Source of the DNA: Amoebidium appalachense
Lineage: Eukaryota; Ichthyosporea
Length of the DNA stretch: 64,000 bases
Assembly: GCA_963693365.1 (NCBI GenBank)
Contig: CAVNZM010000006.1
Location: 2,480,001-2,544,000 of the forward strand
Direction of reading: 5' to 3'
The notes beneath the pieces were generated by a model. The model did not search any database and had not been told where the DNA came from. It was given only the letters and a program-made list of their open reading frames with translations. Made by a program: the position numbers and the translations under genes. Shown here piece after piece: positions 40,261 through 64,000 of this stretch. Position 1 is the stretch's first letter. Each line of letters begins with the position of its first letter.

Positions 40261-40527
40261 TTTTTTTTTTTGGGGGGGGGGGGGGGGGGGAAGAGAGGAG
40301 AGAGAGAGAAGGCGTGGGGGGGGGGGGGGGGGGGGGGGGAAGTATTTCTCAGAGGACCGTTACACGCTGACCAAAAAAGCCAAAAGGCAAGACATGATCA
40401 AACACACAATGGCAGTTCTTTACATGGACTTATGCCTGCCAGTGAGGTCTGTGACACACCCATCCTCTCTCTGTCTGTGTGTGTGTGATATGTCTTGTGC
40501 ACATGAGCAATTCAGCTGGGCGAAAGG

Positions 40528-40562
<35 letters not shown>

Positions 40563-41206
40563 GTGTTTCTGGGTGAATGTGTATATAAGCAAGAAAATGG
40601 GGGGAGGAGGAGTGCGTGCGCGCGCGCGTGTGTGTGTGGGACGGGACGAGGGGAAGGGTCCTATACCGGCCATGCACATGACACCCAGCACGTTCTTCTT
40701 GACGGTGCCCAGCTCGGCCAGTGCTCTCATTGTTGCTAGGACCACGGCAGACCCGCACATGTCCATGTACATGGTCTCCATAAACCCCGTGCCCTTGATG
40801 TTGTAACCCCCCGTGTCGAACACAACACCCTTGCCTACAAGTGCCTCGTACGGTTGGCCGGCACCGGCTCCCTAAACCCCAGCAGAAAAGACATTGGCAG
40901 GAGCAAATCAAAGCGACCTAAACAGACATGATATCTGCACACACCAATCATATTTGGTCTGAACTTATAACGCACCACCAACACCTTTGTGTGAGTTGTG
41001 ACCATGGACAGTTCTCATCTGTAACACCTCTGATATGGGTGCTGCGGTGTGTGTGTGCTCTTTGGCTCTACTTCCTCTCTCTCTCTTGGCCACATCTACA
41101 TCGTTCTATCCGTTGCACATTGACACCTGCCACATCCTCCCCTCCCTAGCCAGCCCCCCCCCCCCCCCTCCCCCCCCCCCAAAAGAAGCAGCAGGACCAA
41201 CATATA

Positions 41207-41250
<44 letters not shown>

Positions 41251-41287
41251 CGGACACACACACACGCACGCACACGCACGCACGCAC

Positions 41288-41323
<36 letters not shown>

Positions 41324-41973
41324 CACACACACACACACCTGGTATTCGATGAAAATGAGCCTTGGCTTCTCCCTAGCCCCCTGGCCCACGCCACAGATCA
41401 GGCCCAGGCCCTTCTCCTTCATCTCGGGGTACCGCAGCACTGTGAGCTTGAGGGCTGGGTACTTGTTGCACACCTCACGTGCTGCATTCTCGTAGTATAA
41501 GGTGTCGGCCTGCGGGTAGGTGTGTGTTACACAGTGTGGAGTTGAGACTTCAGGGAGGATAACCTAAAAGAACATGTGTAAAACGAATACCAAAAGGGGA
41601 GGAGGGGGATCTTTTGGGGGGGGAGGGGGGGAGGGGGGGGGGGGGGGGGGGTCAGATCATTAAGTATATATTCACAACGGACAATACAATGGAGATAATG
41701 CCAAAGGGAGCACACTCAAAAGTAGGGAATATGGATGGGGGGGGGGGGGGGGGGGGGCGTGGAAAGGGCGGGTGCTTGTTTGCACTTTAGGAGAGAGGAA
41801 GAAGGGGCAATTTCTCAGCTGAAAAGGTGGGTGGTAGGAGCTGCCCACAGGAATAAAAGAATAGAAATTTAGGGTTGGGGGGTTGGGGGGGGGGGGAGGG
41901 GGGGGGGGGGGTTAAATGTAGCCTCAGACTAGATAAGATATCGCAGTTGGGGTAAAGAGGCAAGGCTTCTCCC

Positions 41974-42013
<40 letters not shown>

Positions 42014-42272
42014 GGGGGGGGCTAAAACAAGACTTTGGATTCCCCCCGTCCCCCCCCCCCCCCCCGGCGGAACCCAAGACGCTGGATTCCCCCCTCCCTA
42101 TATCCTTCCCCTCAGCGCCCAAATGCACACATGTGAACATCCCATTCGTTTCCAAAGCCCCCCCCACCCCTACCCCCCCCCCCCCCCCCCCCCCCCACAC
42201 ACACACACCAGAAAAGTAAACTAAAAATGATCCCCCCACCTTGTTTGGGCGCTCATTGCCCAGGTCCCCGGA

Positions 42273-42308
<36 letters not shown>

Positions 42309-42852
42309 GGGGGGACAACAAAAGAAGTCGGACACCCCTCCCCCTCCCCCTCCCCCCCCCCCTACCACCTTCCCCGCCCCCCCCCCTCCCCCCCCCCCCC
42401 CCCCCCCCCGCCCCCCGAACCAGAATAATAAACATGAAGCACATCCCCCCACCTTGTTTGAGCGCTCGTTGCCCAGGTCCCTAGCAAATGCGGTGCAGTT
42501 GGACACCGCCAGGGCTGCAGCCACAGCCGCCTGCCTGTCGCTGCCGTCCTCCCCACTGGCCACCGCCAACACAACATCAGAGAGGAGCGTCTTGCGGCGC
42601 TGCTCCTCCGTGATGTAGTCCTGCACAGATGTGTGTGTGTGTGTGTGTGCGTATGTGTGCGCGCGCGCACGCGTGTGTGTGTTGTGTATTCGGGAAGCAG
42701 GGACGTGTGTGTATGGTTACGAAGGAGGGGTATGTATTGGGTATATGTGTATGTGTATATGTCGTGTGTGTGTGTGTGTGTGTGTGTTAGAAGAGGTGTG
42801 GAGTTGTGGTGCACGTGTGTGTGAGCCTGGAGCCAGGGACGTTTGTGTGTGT

Positions 42853-42883
<31 letters not shown>

Positions 42884-43205
42884 TGGGTGTCAGTGGGAGC
42901 AATGGCAGGCTTGGTGATGGGCACCGGCCAGATGGGCGTGCATGCCTGAGGCTATAACACATGCAGGGGCATAGAGGGGTGCAGCTCTTTAATACAACGG
43001 CACACGTTTCGACGGGTGGGGTACATTTCAGAGAACTCACGCAGGAGCACCATTTACTTCCCTCCCCAACTCACGTGCTGGTAGGCACTAATTCACAGAG
43101 TGAAAATAGTGCTTTTATGTGTACATCCATGATGAGTATTATTTGCGAAAGCATTGACAAGAGGTGCTGTTAGGAATAGGCTTGTGTGTGTGCACCTGCG
43201 TGTGC

Positions 43206-43259
<54 letters not shown>

Positions 43260-43534
43260 GTCTCTCTCTTTCCCTCTCTCTCTCTCTTTCCCTCTCTCTC
43301 TGTGTGCGTGCGTGCGTGTGTTGGCGTGGGGGCGAGGGGGGGGGGGAGGAGGGGCCTAAGTACCTGCCAGAAGTAGTTAGAGAGGGGGACCGTCTCTGCT
43401 ATGGCCACGGCCACATCAAACGACAGCGAGAGCTCCTCCCTGCTGGGCACAACAACAACCGCAGACGTGTACTTGAGCTCACGCAGACGCTCAAGACCGG
43501 CGTGTGTGGCACGGCGCACTGTCTCCACCTGTGT

Positions 43535-43579
<45 letters not shown>

Positions 43580-44561
43580 CGGAAGGGAGAGGGGAGGGCG
43601 GGGAAGGGGGGGGGGGAGAGTAGGAGGGGTGAATAAGGGAAGCTGGGGGAGGAGGAAAGAGGGGGGGGGGGAAGAGGGGGGGGGGGGGGGGGGGGGAGTG
43701 GGGTGAGGATGAAGGCATGGGATCAGACTCTACACAATGAAGGGAGAACAATGGCTACACAACGAGTTTTATTCGAAGCAGTTCATAACACATAACACAG
43801 AACACAAGTAATTTAGGAATACGCAGCAGTGCAAGTCATCACCAAAGGGAGATGCAAAGAAAAAAAAGCGAGGGGAGAGGAGGAGGGGGCAGGGGGGGAG
43901 AGGGTGGACTTGTGAATGAGTGGGTGGTTATTGCACGTGTGTATAGTGGGATTGATTTTGGCAAGACCGGGAACGTAAACAGGAGCAAGGGTACTCACTT
44001 AACAGAAGAACTCTACTCTGTCAAAATCTCAGAAGGAAAAAGTGCAGGGGACAGGAAGGACAGTTCATCAAAGGCCAACAGAGAAGTCGGTGTCCCGAAG
44101 GAAACAAGAAGATAGAGGAGCCGCGGCTATTCGGAAAAACAGAGGGGGGAGGAGAGGGGGAGGGCAGCGGGGGGGGGGGGGGGGGGGGGGGGGGGAGGGG
44201 GCAGTACACACTGGAAGCAAAACAAAACAGAACGTAACAGGTTGCAGTGCTGCTAGTTAACAGGAATGCATGAGGACCCGAAACATGAAATCGCACGCAC
44301 CTTTGCGTCGTTCGCTGCGCCAAGGCCCACAAACACCGTCAGTGTCTTTTCAAAGTGCAGGTAGGTGCTTGAGGCGTCTCCCATAAACCGCACCCCCTTC
44401 ATAGCGTCCTGAGGGGCAGGGGCGTTCACAGCCCCCGCAAGCACATTCACGCCTTCCCCATCCTTGCCCTTGCCCACAAACACAATACGAGCTGTTTCCG
44501 TGTTGACACCTGCGGCCGGCGCAAGGCGCACGGCGCAAGCATAGTCGCGCACTACGCTCAT
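39241..44561 (-). CDS. LAP: M17 leucyl aminopeptidase, complete, 501 aa
   Basis: Seven exons join in phase: 44561-44301, 43528-43364, 42620-42453, 41509-41339, 40871-40667, 40134-39881 and 39522-39241 (TAG). The start is the first ATG ([18 protein letters not shown]); no targeting peptide is evident, so it is probably cytosolic. The C-terminal catalytic domain keeps every M17 residue: [10 protein letters not shown] (K269, D274), K281 in YNIKG, D292 in MYMDMCGSA, and NTDAEGRL (D352, E354, R356). The family removes N-terminal amino acids using two metal ions, usually as a hexamer. Length matches the family. Its HEPIW/DLRNSGG segment looks closer to eukaryotic cytosolic forms than to plant plastid LAPs, judged by eye. 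Introns are 360-940 nt and packed with repeats. A stray copy of the end of exon 3 sits in intron 3 (42231-42275). Confidence 0.93.
41648..41716 (-). repeat. Decayed copy of oligo-C-tailed dispersed repeat
   Basis: After a G run the plus strand reads TTAAGTATATATTCACAACG and GACAATACAATGGAGATAAT, a weaker match to the middle of the repeat at 60867. It lies in intron 3 of the aminopeptidase gene. Confidence 0.4.
42231..42275 (-). repeat. Intronic duplicate of aminopeptidase exon 3 end and donor
   Basis: About 40 bases, including CCCCCCACCTTGTTTG and TTGCCCAGGTCCC, match 42444-42488 with three or four differences. On the minus strand both encode GDLGNER(P/S)NK-like sequence and end in AAG|GTGGGG. 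The copy therefore supplies a second potential donor about 213 nt downstream of the true one. Confidence 0.85.
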
Positions 44562-45542
44562 GTTTTGTGCGCGCACAGGCGCACTTGAAGTCTGTGCGTG
44601 TGATGGGTGTGTGACTGTGTGCGTGTCTTTTTGTTTGTTGTGGTCGAGGCTCTTTGTTCAATTTTCCACAGGGGTTGTGGGGTTTTTTGGCTGCGCTACC
44701 TGTTTTACCTCAAACTCAATCGTATGGTCAGAATTTCTCAATCGTTTTGGCGGGGTTCGTCTCATCTACGACTCGTATAGACCCCTTCTTATTATAAAAT
44801 CTGACAACCCGTTTCAGATGATTTTACAATTCTTTAGCGATTACACACCCCGATAGACAAAACAGGGCTTCATATTCCGCCCTTGAGTGCCAAAATAACC
44901 ACCTGACCACCTTTTACCTTGGAAAACACCCATTTTTGTATAAAAACACACCAAAATAAAGTAATGTGACCTATTTTACTGCTACGAAAAACCAATACAG
45001 CACCTCACCAATACAGCACCTCACAGCGTTACTCGTTTTGACCCCCTGGGCTTAATCGTAAATACGACAATTTGGAGTCGTAATTCAACCCCTGATTTTC
45101 CAGGAATCCAGGAAAATCGAACAACCAATCAAAGGCCTTAACAAATAATGAAATTTGAAAATACCTTCCATTTACGGAACTTACCTTATTTGGCTTACTG
45201 GGTGCGTGCGTAGCCAATGACCTTTTAGGTTTGCCAAAATTCCCGAGAAACCGTTGAACGCCTCATGATGATCACCGTGGCACTGCCAGCCGGGCGTGTT
45301 CATCGTGTGGCCAACGCGTGTGACGTCTCATGTTGTGGCTATGTACCCTTGAATCACCGCGCGTTCTTGTGGGTTTTGCTTTATACCTCTAATATTAGAC
45401 CTCTATCAATGCCAAATAAATCACATGCGAACAGCTCCACTGGCCGCACATATATATGCTAGGTGTACATATGCAACATAATCTCTCACTTTGCCAACGC
45501 GTCGCCGCGGCCGGAGAGCTCGCTTTCGAATTACTGAGTTAG

Positions 45543-45589
<47 letters not shown>

Positions 45590-46400
45590 CCCCTCCTCTT
45601 CCACCCGGTGGCTGCCCCCGGGCCCCCACCAAAACAACAAAAACAAAACACGCTGTACATTCTAGAGGCACGTGGCACACGTACAAAAAGTTACACGTGC
45701 ATACACACAAACGTGCGTTATGACACCGTACGTACGCATGCATACGTAGCATAATTAAAATTAGGGCCTTAACACGCTGCAATTGCAACACACGTACACA
45801 CACTGTGCCAGTGTCTCACTGTGGAACGTGCACACACACACACACACACACACACATGCACAGCGTCATCGATCAGAGTGTCACACACACATACACACAC
45901 ACACACTTTTGTGCACACCTGACGAATCTGACGAATGGCACACAAACACAGTCACGAATATTGAATGCCATGAACACACACAGTCACACGTGCATGCGCA
46001 CCCACCCATCAACCGTGGCACACACACGCACAGTCACGCACACGCGCGCATGCACACACACACACGTGCACCCTTTGAATGGTATGGACATACTATCAGA
46101 TATCTGATGTTTACTACTATGTATGTAAATGTGTGTGGCACATACGTGCACGAATGGCCCACGGCATCTCCAAAGTTCTCAGGCCATCTCTTTCAAATGA
46201 AATATTCATAATAATAAACTAAAAAAATCGAAAAACGTATCAGGTCAAGTTTTGCACATAAACATAGTGATACCGTGAATATCCATCTATCCTTGCAAGC
46301 TCGATTGAGTGACAACATACCTCAAAACTATGTACACATGCAACAGTCTGACTCACGGAACGGCTTGGAACTGAATCCATAATCACATTCGCGCATGGTG

Positions 46401-46470
<70 letters not shown>

Positions 46471-46658
46471 ATGTGAGTGTATCCATGTGTGCAAGTGTGC
46501 GCACGCAAAAGCATGTGTGAATGTGTGCGCATGTGTCTGTTCTGTCAGACCACTACCCATATGTATACATACATACATGCGCAAACCATCAGAACACTCT
46601 ACCCCAAGGTACCCACACAGCCATCTACAAGGTACCCATTCAAACCCCCAATATAATG
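44562..46658. other. Intergenic region upstream of the aminopeptidase gene
   Basis: 44600-45260 is AT-richer unique sequence. A C run occupies 45543-45588, CA-rich words fill 45830-46070, and pure (GT)n of about 66 bases lies at 46404-46468. No gene is recognised. Confidence 0.55.
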
Positions 46659-52992
<6,334 letters not shown>

Positions 52993-53055
52993 GGTGGTGG
53001 TGGTGGGGGGACACGGTGTCCGGATGCAACATGGGGAGGGGGTGCCGGGCCTGTC

Positions 53056-53117
<62 letters not shown>

Positions 53118-53761
53118 CGTGCTTTCTTTGGTGCGTGTGTATGTGTGTGTGTGTGTGTGTGTGCACGGGCAGAGGAGGAGAGGACGAAAGTTGTGGAGTA
53201 GTCATGGTGTGCCTTCGGGAACGGCGGAGAGGGGAGCGGGAGGCTCAAGGTGGCGAGGGGGAGGGCCGGTGGGGGGGGGGGGAGGGGGGAGGGGAGGAGC
53301 ATGTAGTTTGTGTAACAGGCATGTTGATGCATGGTGGCAGACAAGTGTGTGTGCAAAGAGTGGTAAGTCATCTGGAAAGCATACCCATAGGCAGGGTGGA
53401 AGCAATGGAGAAGATGTGAGCATGCCCCTCAGCCACCAAACAAAGCAGGCACGTGTCCATTGCAGTGTGGTACCAATTGTGCCAGTGTGCTACTCTTGGT
53501 ACTGGCATTTCACTTTGCCCTCCCCCCCCCCCCCCCCCCCCCCTTCCCCTCCCCCCTTCCCCCCGCCGCCGCGGAAAAACCTTCCACTCACATCACATCC
53601 ACCCTTTCTGCTATTGGTCAGAAACCTGCTTCCGGTCTGTCTCTCTTCAACCCCCCCTCCCCCTCCCCTCTCCTCCCTCAGCCCCAGCCATCGCACATTT
53701 GCTAAAAATGCAGAGCCCCCAAGCGAACACACAACCTAACAGGCACCCACACATCAATCAA

Positions 53762-53844
<83 letters not shown>

Positions 53845-53972
53845 AACCACGACAACCATCACCACACCACACACACACGTATACACACACACCACCACCA
53901 CCACCACCCGAACCAACCAGAGTGATAGGAGGAGGACGAGGGGGAGGGGGACAGCAGGGAGGGTGGGGTGCA

Positions 53973-54019
<47 letters not shown>

Positions 54020-54191
54020 GTGAGAAGAAGAAAAAAAGAGACACTAGTATAAAAGCTCAGGCGAAACCCAAAGTCTTTGGCCGACACTGACCGTCCACAG
54101 ACCAATGAATGCTACAAACAACCCACTCAACCTGCAGGTGCAAACGATTCTGCCCCTCTCCCCCAATCCTCCAGCCAATCCGCCCGCCCCG

Positions 54192-54229
<38 letters not shown>

Positions 54230-54663
54230 TTCCGGGGGAATGCGGCATCCCCCACACACGCAAGTTCCACTTCTTCCTTCACCCCCTCCCCGTCCCCTAA
54301 CTTCCACCTACAACGCCCTCCTTAAATCTTTCCGGCCTAGCAAGCTGTTAGACGCATATTTAACAACCTCCAACAGACCCCTCCCCCCCCCCCCCCCCCC
54401 CTCCCTTTTTACTTCTTCCCTTTACTCTGAACTGTTCCCGGGAGCCAGCGAACAAAGCCTTAACTCTTATTGACAGCCAGAGCCATCTAGCTAAATATGG
54501 CAGCCATCTCACCACTAACATCCCTGCACCCAACGTATATTATTTCCCCCTTAAAAAGCAACTCTAGCACGTGAAGATACCAACAAACCTCCTCCCCCCT
54601 CCCTTCCCCCCCCCCCTCCCCCCGTCTCCCTCCCTCCCCTGCCACGTGCCCTGCCTCCCCCCT

Positions 54664-54694
<31 letters not shown>

Positions 54695-57074
54695 CGCCGG
54701 GGTCCGCCCCAATTCGCCCTGTCCCAGCCCCTCAGCCCCCTTCCCACCCCTCCCCCCTCCCCCTCCTCCCCCCAAATCTTCTCACCAGACACATTTGGCA
54801 CACATCCACCCCTCCCCCCCTCCCCCTCCTCCCCCCAAATCTTCTCACCAGACACATTTGGCACACATTGCTCAAGTGCAACTCCAACAACAAAAAGGTA
54901 GGTTTGGCTGACAATGCAACTGCACCAGTGCACGAGAAAAAGTAAGGCCATCTTTTTCCAAGCTTAGCCAGGCAGTTCAGCAAGCAACGTTAACCAGCAG
55001 TTGAGGTGGGCAATAAACATGGGTTGGGCAACTTGCCTGTGTGTGTGCCTGCCGTGCCACCTCTGTGCTCAGCACTCGCTACAGCTCAATTTTGAGATAC
55101 ACGCCTCTCCCGCCGAGTGTCTCTTCCCTAGGTAGCTTTGTTTCCGTTTTCCCTTTTTCGTTCTAAGGCTCCCTCTATAATGTGATGATCCCCGTGCCAA
55201 AAACGGGAACCTGCCAGCGATCCTGTAAGCTTAAAACACCTGAACGCGTCTATTCTTAACCCACCAAAATTTTCTTTCCTATATTTTCTCCCTTACAAAG
55301 GTGCCCTTGCACAACGTAAGCCTACACTGTCTCTTTATCACCTGTGGCTCCTAACAAGCTTGGTTTCGGGACACGCCGTTGTATCCCTTTCAATCTCGAG
55401 TCTAGTGGTGTACTGCGCCTATTTTGGTTGCAGGAATGCGCGCCTGAACTATCAAACTCTCTAAACCACAAAACTAAGGTGCCGTTTAACTTCAATAAAT
55501 CACAGCCCCCTTTTCCTTCTTCCCCTTTTCTCCTTTCAAGTGGTTTTGTGAAAGCCAGAAAGCCGGCCACAGCTTCAAAAAAACTGGGCGCGCTTGTGTG
55601 CTATATTTGGAAACACTTAGGTCTTATCCCCTTAACCTCAAAATTTCAGGGGCCTCACAGTACCACATATAGCAAGAATGATTTCCGAATCCCTTGTACG
55701 TGATAGACTCTAGACGACATAGATGAGTACTAAAAAAAATTATACTTCTAAAGGCGTTAAGCTTTTTACTTTCATAACAGCTTCTCGTCGAAGTTATGTA
55801 TACACGGTTCGATCTGGAGCCAAATGGTTCAGCCGTTCATTAATAGTATTTATAAAGTCAGGCCTTACTGAAATTCGAAAAAAAGAACCGTGTTTGCGAA
55901 CGTAAGTTTAGAAGGATTTACTGAGTCGCCACATGATTGGCAGCTATGATTGGCTCGATGCCTTTCTTTGTGGATAAATGCAACACCTAAAAAAGAAAAC
56001 GTAAAAGAAAAGAAGAAAAAAAACAAAGAAAAAAGAGAGTGTAAATACAAACTAACATCTGCGTGCACCTTGAGGCTTACTGCTAGGGGTCGGAGTAGAC
56101 CTTCAAAGTGAGGGCGGTTCCGGTGCATCGGCACTGAGCCGCTTTGGTGGCGTCATCTAGCCAATCACATTAGGCCAAAGTGCTACACAAAAGGTAAGGA
56201 GAGCTAAGAAACCATTGAAGCGCGCGTGGCAAAAAAAAAAAAAAAAAAAAAGGGGGGGGGGGGGGGGGGGGGGGGGGGCTTCGGGCGTTGTTTTCCATGC
56301 ATGCCAGCTGCACCGTGAGTGAGTCGAGTGTGCATGTTTCTTTCTCCCTCCGCGTGAATGCCTGTGTGACTTGGTGTGTGTGTGTGTATGCGCGCGTAAT
56401 CAGCACCAGCTATTGAACCCGTACGTGTGGGACCATTTTTCAAACCGTGCACCTGTGTCCCAAACAGACAACATGACTACAGAGAACCAATATTGCTCAC
56501 AACGGACAGAGTGGGTTACGTCTGGCAACCGAGCGTTGGAACCGGTGCAATACTGAATCATATTGTTTTGGGTGACCTGCACCTCTCACGGTGGCATATG
56601 TACGTGGTCGTGTGGGCAAAGGAACAGTACTTGTATATGTGCCCAACCCGGGCTTTCACAGCGCACTAAGTGTATATCTGGCCCCATGCATTATACTTGC
56701 ATTCTGGTATGCACGCGCTTTGTGCGTGAACGTTTGACCATACACACACACCAGCTTACACAACGTATGCGTGTGTGTTGTGTGCGCGCGCGGGCGTGTG
56801 TGTGTGCGTGTGTGTGCGTGTGTGTGCGTGTGTGTGTCTGTGTGTTGGGGGGAGGGGGGGGCATATCACTTGTGTGACTGCATATGCGTGTGCCTGTATG
56901 TGTGTGTGTCTATGTGTGCGCTAGCTGAAAAATGGCACGAGAATACATGACCGTCGTGCCACAACAGGACATAAATCTAAAAATACACGAAGAAATCCCA
57001 CGCAGTGCTGATGATCCACAGATATTGGGGTGCTGTGTGTCTTCTCCTTTCTGGCTCTCTCCACTTGCCACCAC
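52993..57074. other. Intergenic region between the 437-aa gene and SYF1
   Basis: The contents are (GT)n at 53059-53113, a C run then A run (53763-53843), a G run (53975-54018), a C run (54190-54229), C/T-rich sequence (54590-54840), a T/C patch (55490-55540), an A run then G run (56230-56278), and GT words near 56790-56850. 55250-55910 is unique, AT-richer, with two unconvincing plus-strand frames. No gene is recognised. Confidence 0.55.
54752..54868. repeat. Two-copy tandem duplication, about 58 bp
   Basis: CCCCCAAATCTTCTCACCAG and ACACATTTGGCACACAT occur twice, 58 bp apart, with no differences in those words. Confidence 0.9.
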
Positions 57075-63238
<6,164 letters not shown>

Positions 63239-63239
63239 C

Positions 63240-63309
<70 letters not shown>

Positions 63310-63461
63310 TGCGTGCGCGCGCGCGGTGTGTGTGTGTGTGCTCGAGCGAGTGTCTGTATGTGTTGCTTTTTTTGTGTAAAACTCTGTGTGTGATTATGTT
63401 GTTTCCCCCCCATTTTTTTTCTTTTCTTTTCTTTTTTTTTTTTTTCTTTTTTTTTTTTTGT

Positions 63462-63504
<43 letters not shown>

Positions 63505-63880
63505 TCATCTCAGTACAGAGCACACAATGGGGACATGCAAAGGGTGAAGATGTAAAGCAACCCCTTCCTTTTCTTCTTTTGTGGTTGCCTCGGGGGGAGG
63601 GGGGGGTTATCAACGGGAAACTTTGTACTTATGGGTCTGGCCGGAACGAAGCATAGAGAGTAAGTCTTGGATGGGGGCTACACATGCCCGCTACACCAGC
63701 CAATTCACACACACAGGATTCAAAAGTAAGCATGGGCATGCACGTGTGCAATCCATATGCTTGATCACCAACATTCTGCAACAAAACAATGATTGGAAAC
63801 TACAAGTGTGATATCACACACATTGACGTTATGGGTGTGCATGTATAACGTGCATGCATGAGTTTCTCTTTCACTCTCTT

Positions 63881-63920
<40 letters not shown>

Positions 63921-64000
63921 TGCGTGTGTGTGCGTGCGTGTTGTGTGCATGTGTCTGCATGCGCCATGCGTAGTGTGTGCGTGTGTGCGTGTTTTTTTTT
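63239..64000 (-). other. Right-edge SYF1 intron sequence
   Basis: (GT)n and GTGC repeats directly precede (on the minus strand) the acceptor of the exon starting at 63238. A T run then G run lies at 63420-63503, and (CT)n/(GT)n at 63880-63930. No exon is found, so the upstream part of SYF1 lies beyond the window. Confidence 0.7.

Noticed and set aside
55344-55905. Two plus-strand frames in the AT-richer intergenic stretch
   Set aside because: Composition is ordinary but there is no recognisable motif, no splice link between them, and an equally long frame exists on the other strand.

Overview
The window comes from a nuclear eukaryotic genome. It has spliced genes with GT..AG introns, very low coding density and an extreme load of microsatellites and homopolymers: (GT/CA)n, (CT/GA)n, (CACG)n, and G or C runs of 20-50 bases. 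The gene set suggests a photosynthetic protist, most likely a green alga. It includes a GST_N-type thioredoxin-fold protein with the linker typical of plant and algal tandem-domain members, a membrane-anchored transferrin-family protein resembling algal phytotransferrin, an eIF5-mimic protein with a W2 domain, a full M17 leucyl aminopeptidase, and the splicing factor SYF1/XAB2. Two genes carry TGTAA shortly after the stop, the usual green-algal poly(A) signal. The assignment is an inference; no rRNA or organelle marker is present.

Layout. 838-4399 (-): GST_N-domain protein, continuing off the left edge. 6380-7465: a 1.09-kb PIF/Harbinger-type element with TTA target duplication. 7.7-9.2 kb: a block that switches from GT-rich to CA-rich. 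10850-12575 (-): MYND zinc-finger protein with unusually small introns. 15356-15647 (+): a protein-kinase N-lobe exon. 16201-20001 (+): nine exons of an acidic, Ser/Asp-rich protein, possibly the same gene. 20.0-22.1 kb: minisatellites. 23234-30213 (-): ten-exon transferrin-like type I membrane protein. 33323-37642 (+): complete seven-exon 5MP/BZW gene, 417 aa. 39241-44561 (-): complete seven-exon leucyl aminopeptidase, 501 aa. 46659-52992 (-): four-exon, 437-aa protein that I do not recognise. 57075-63238 (-): the last eight in-window exons of SYF1/XAB2, whose 5' part lies beyond the right edge.

I rebuilt the genes by hand by joining exons whose splice phases match, so exon edges are predictions. 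Most long open frames in the window are repeats that contain no stop codons and were left out. No operon-like or pathway relation among the genes is evident.

The most interesting signals concern genome structure. Many introns begin with an oligo-C tract right after the 5' splice site, or are themselves (GT)n from the donor and (CA)nG at the acceptor. A short dispersed repeat with an oligo-C tail occurs inside the introns of several minus-strand genes. Two exons each need one base fewer in a C run to stay in frame.
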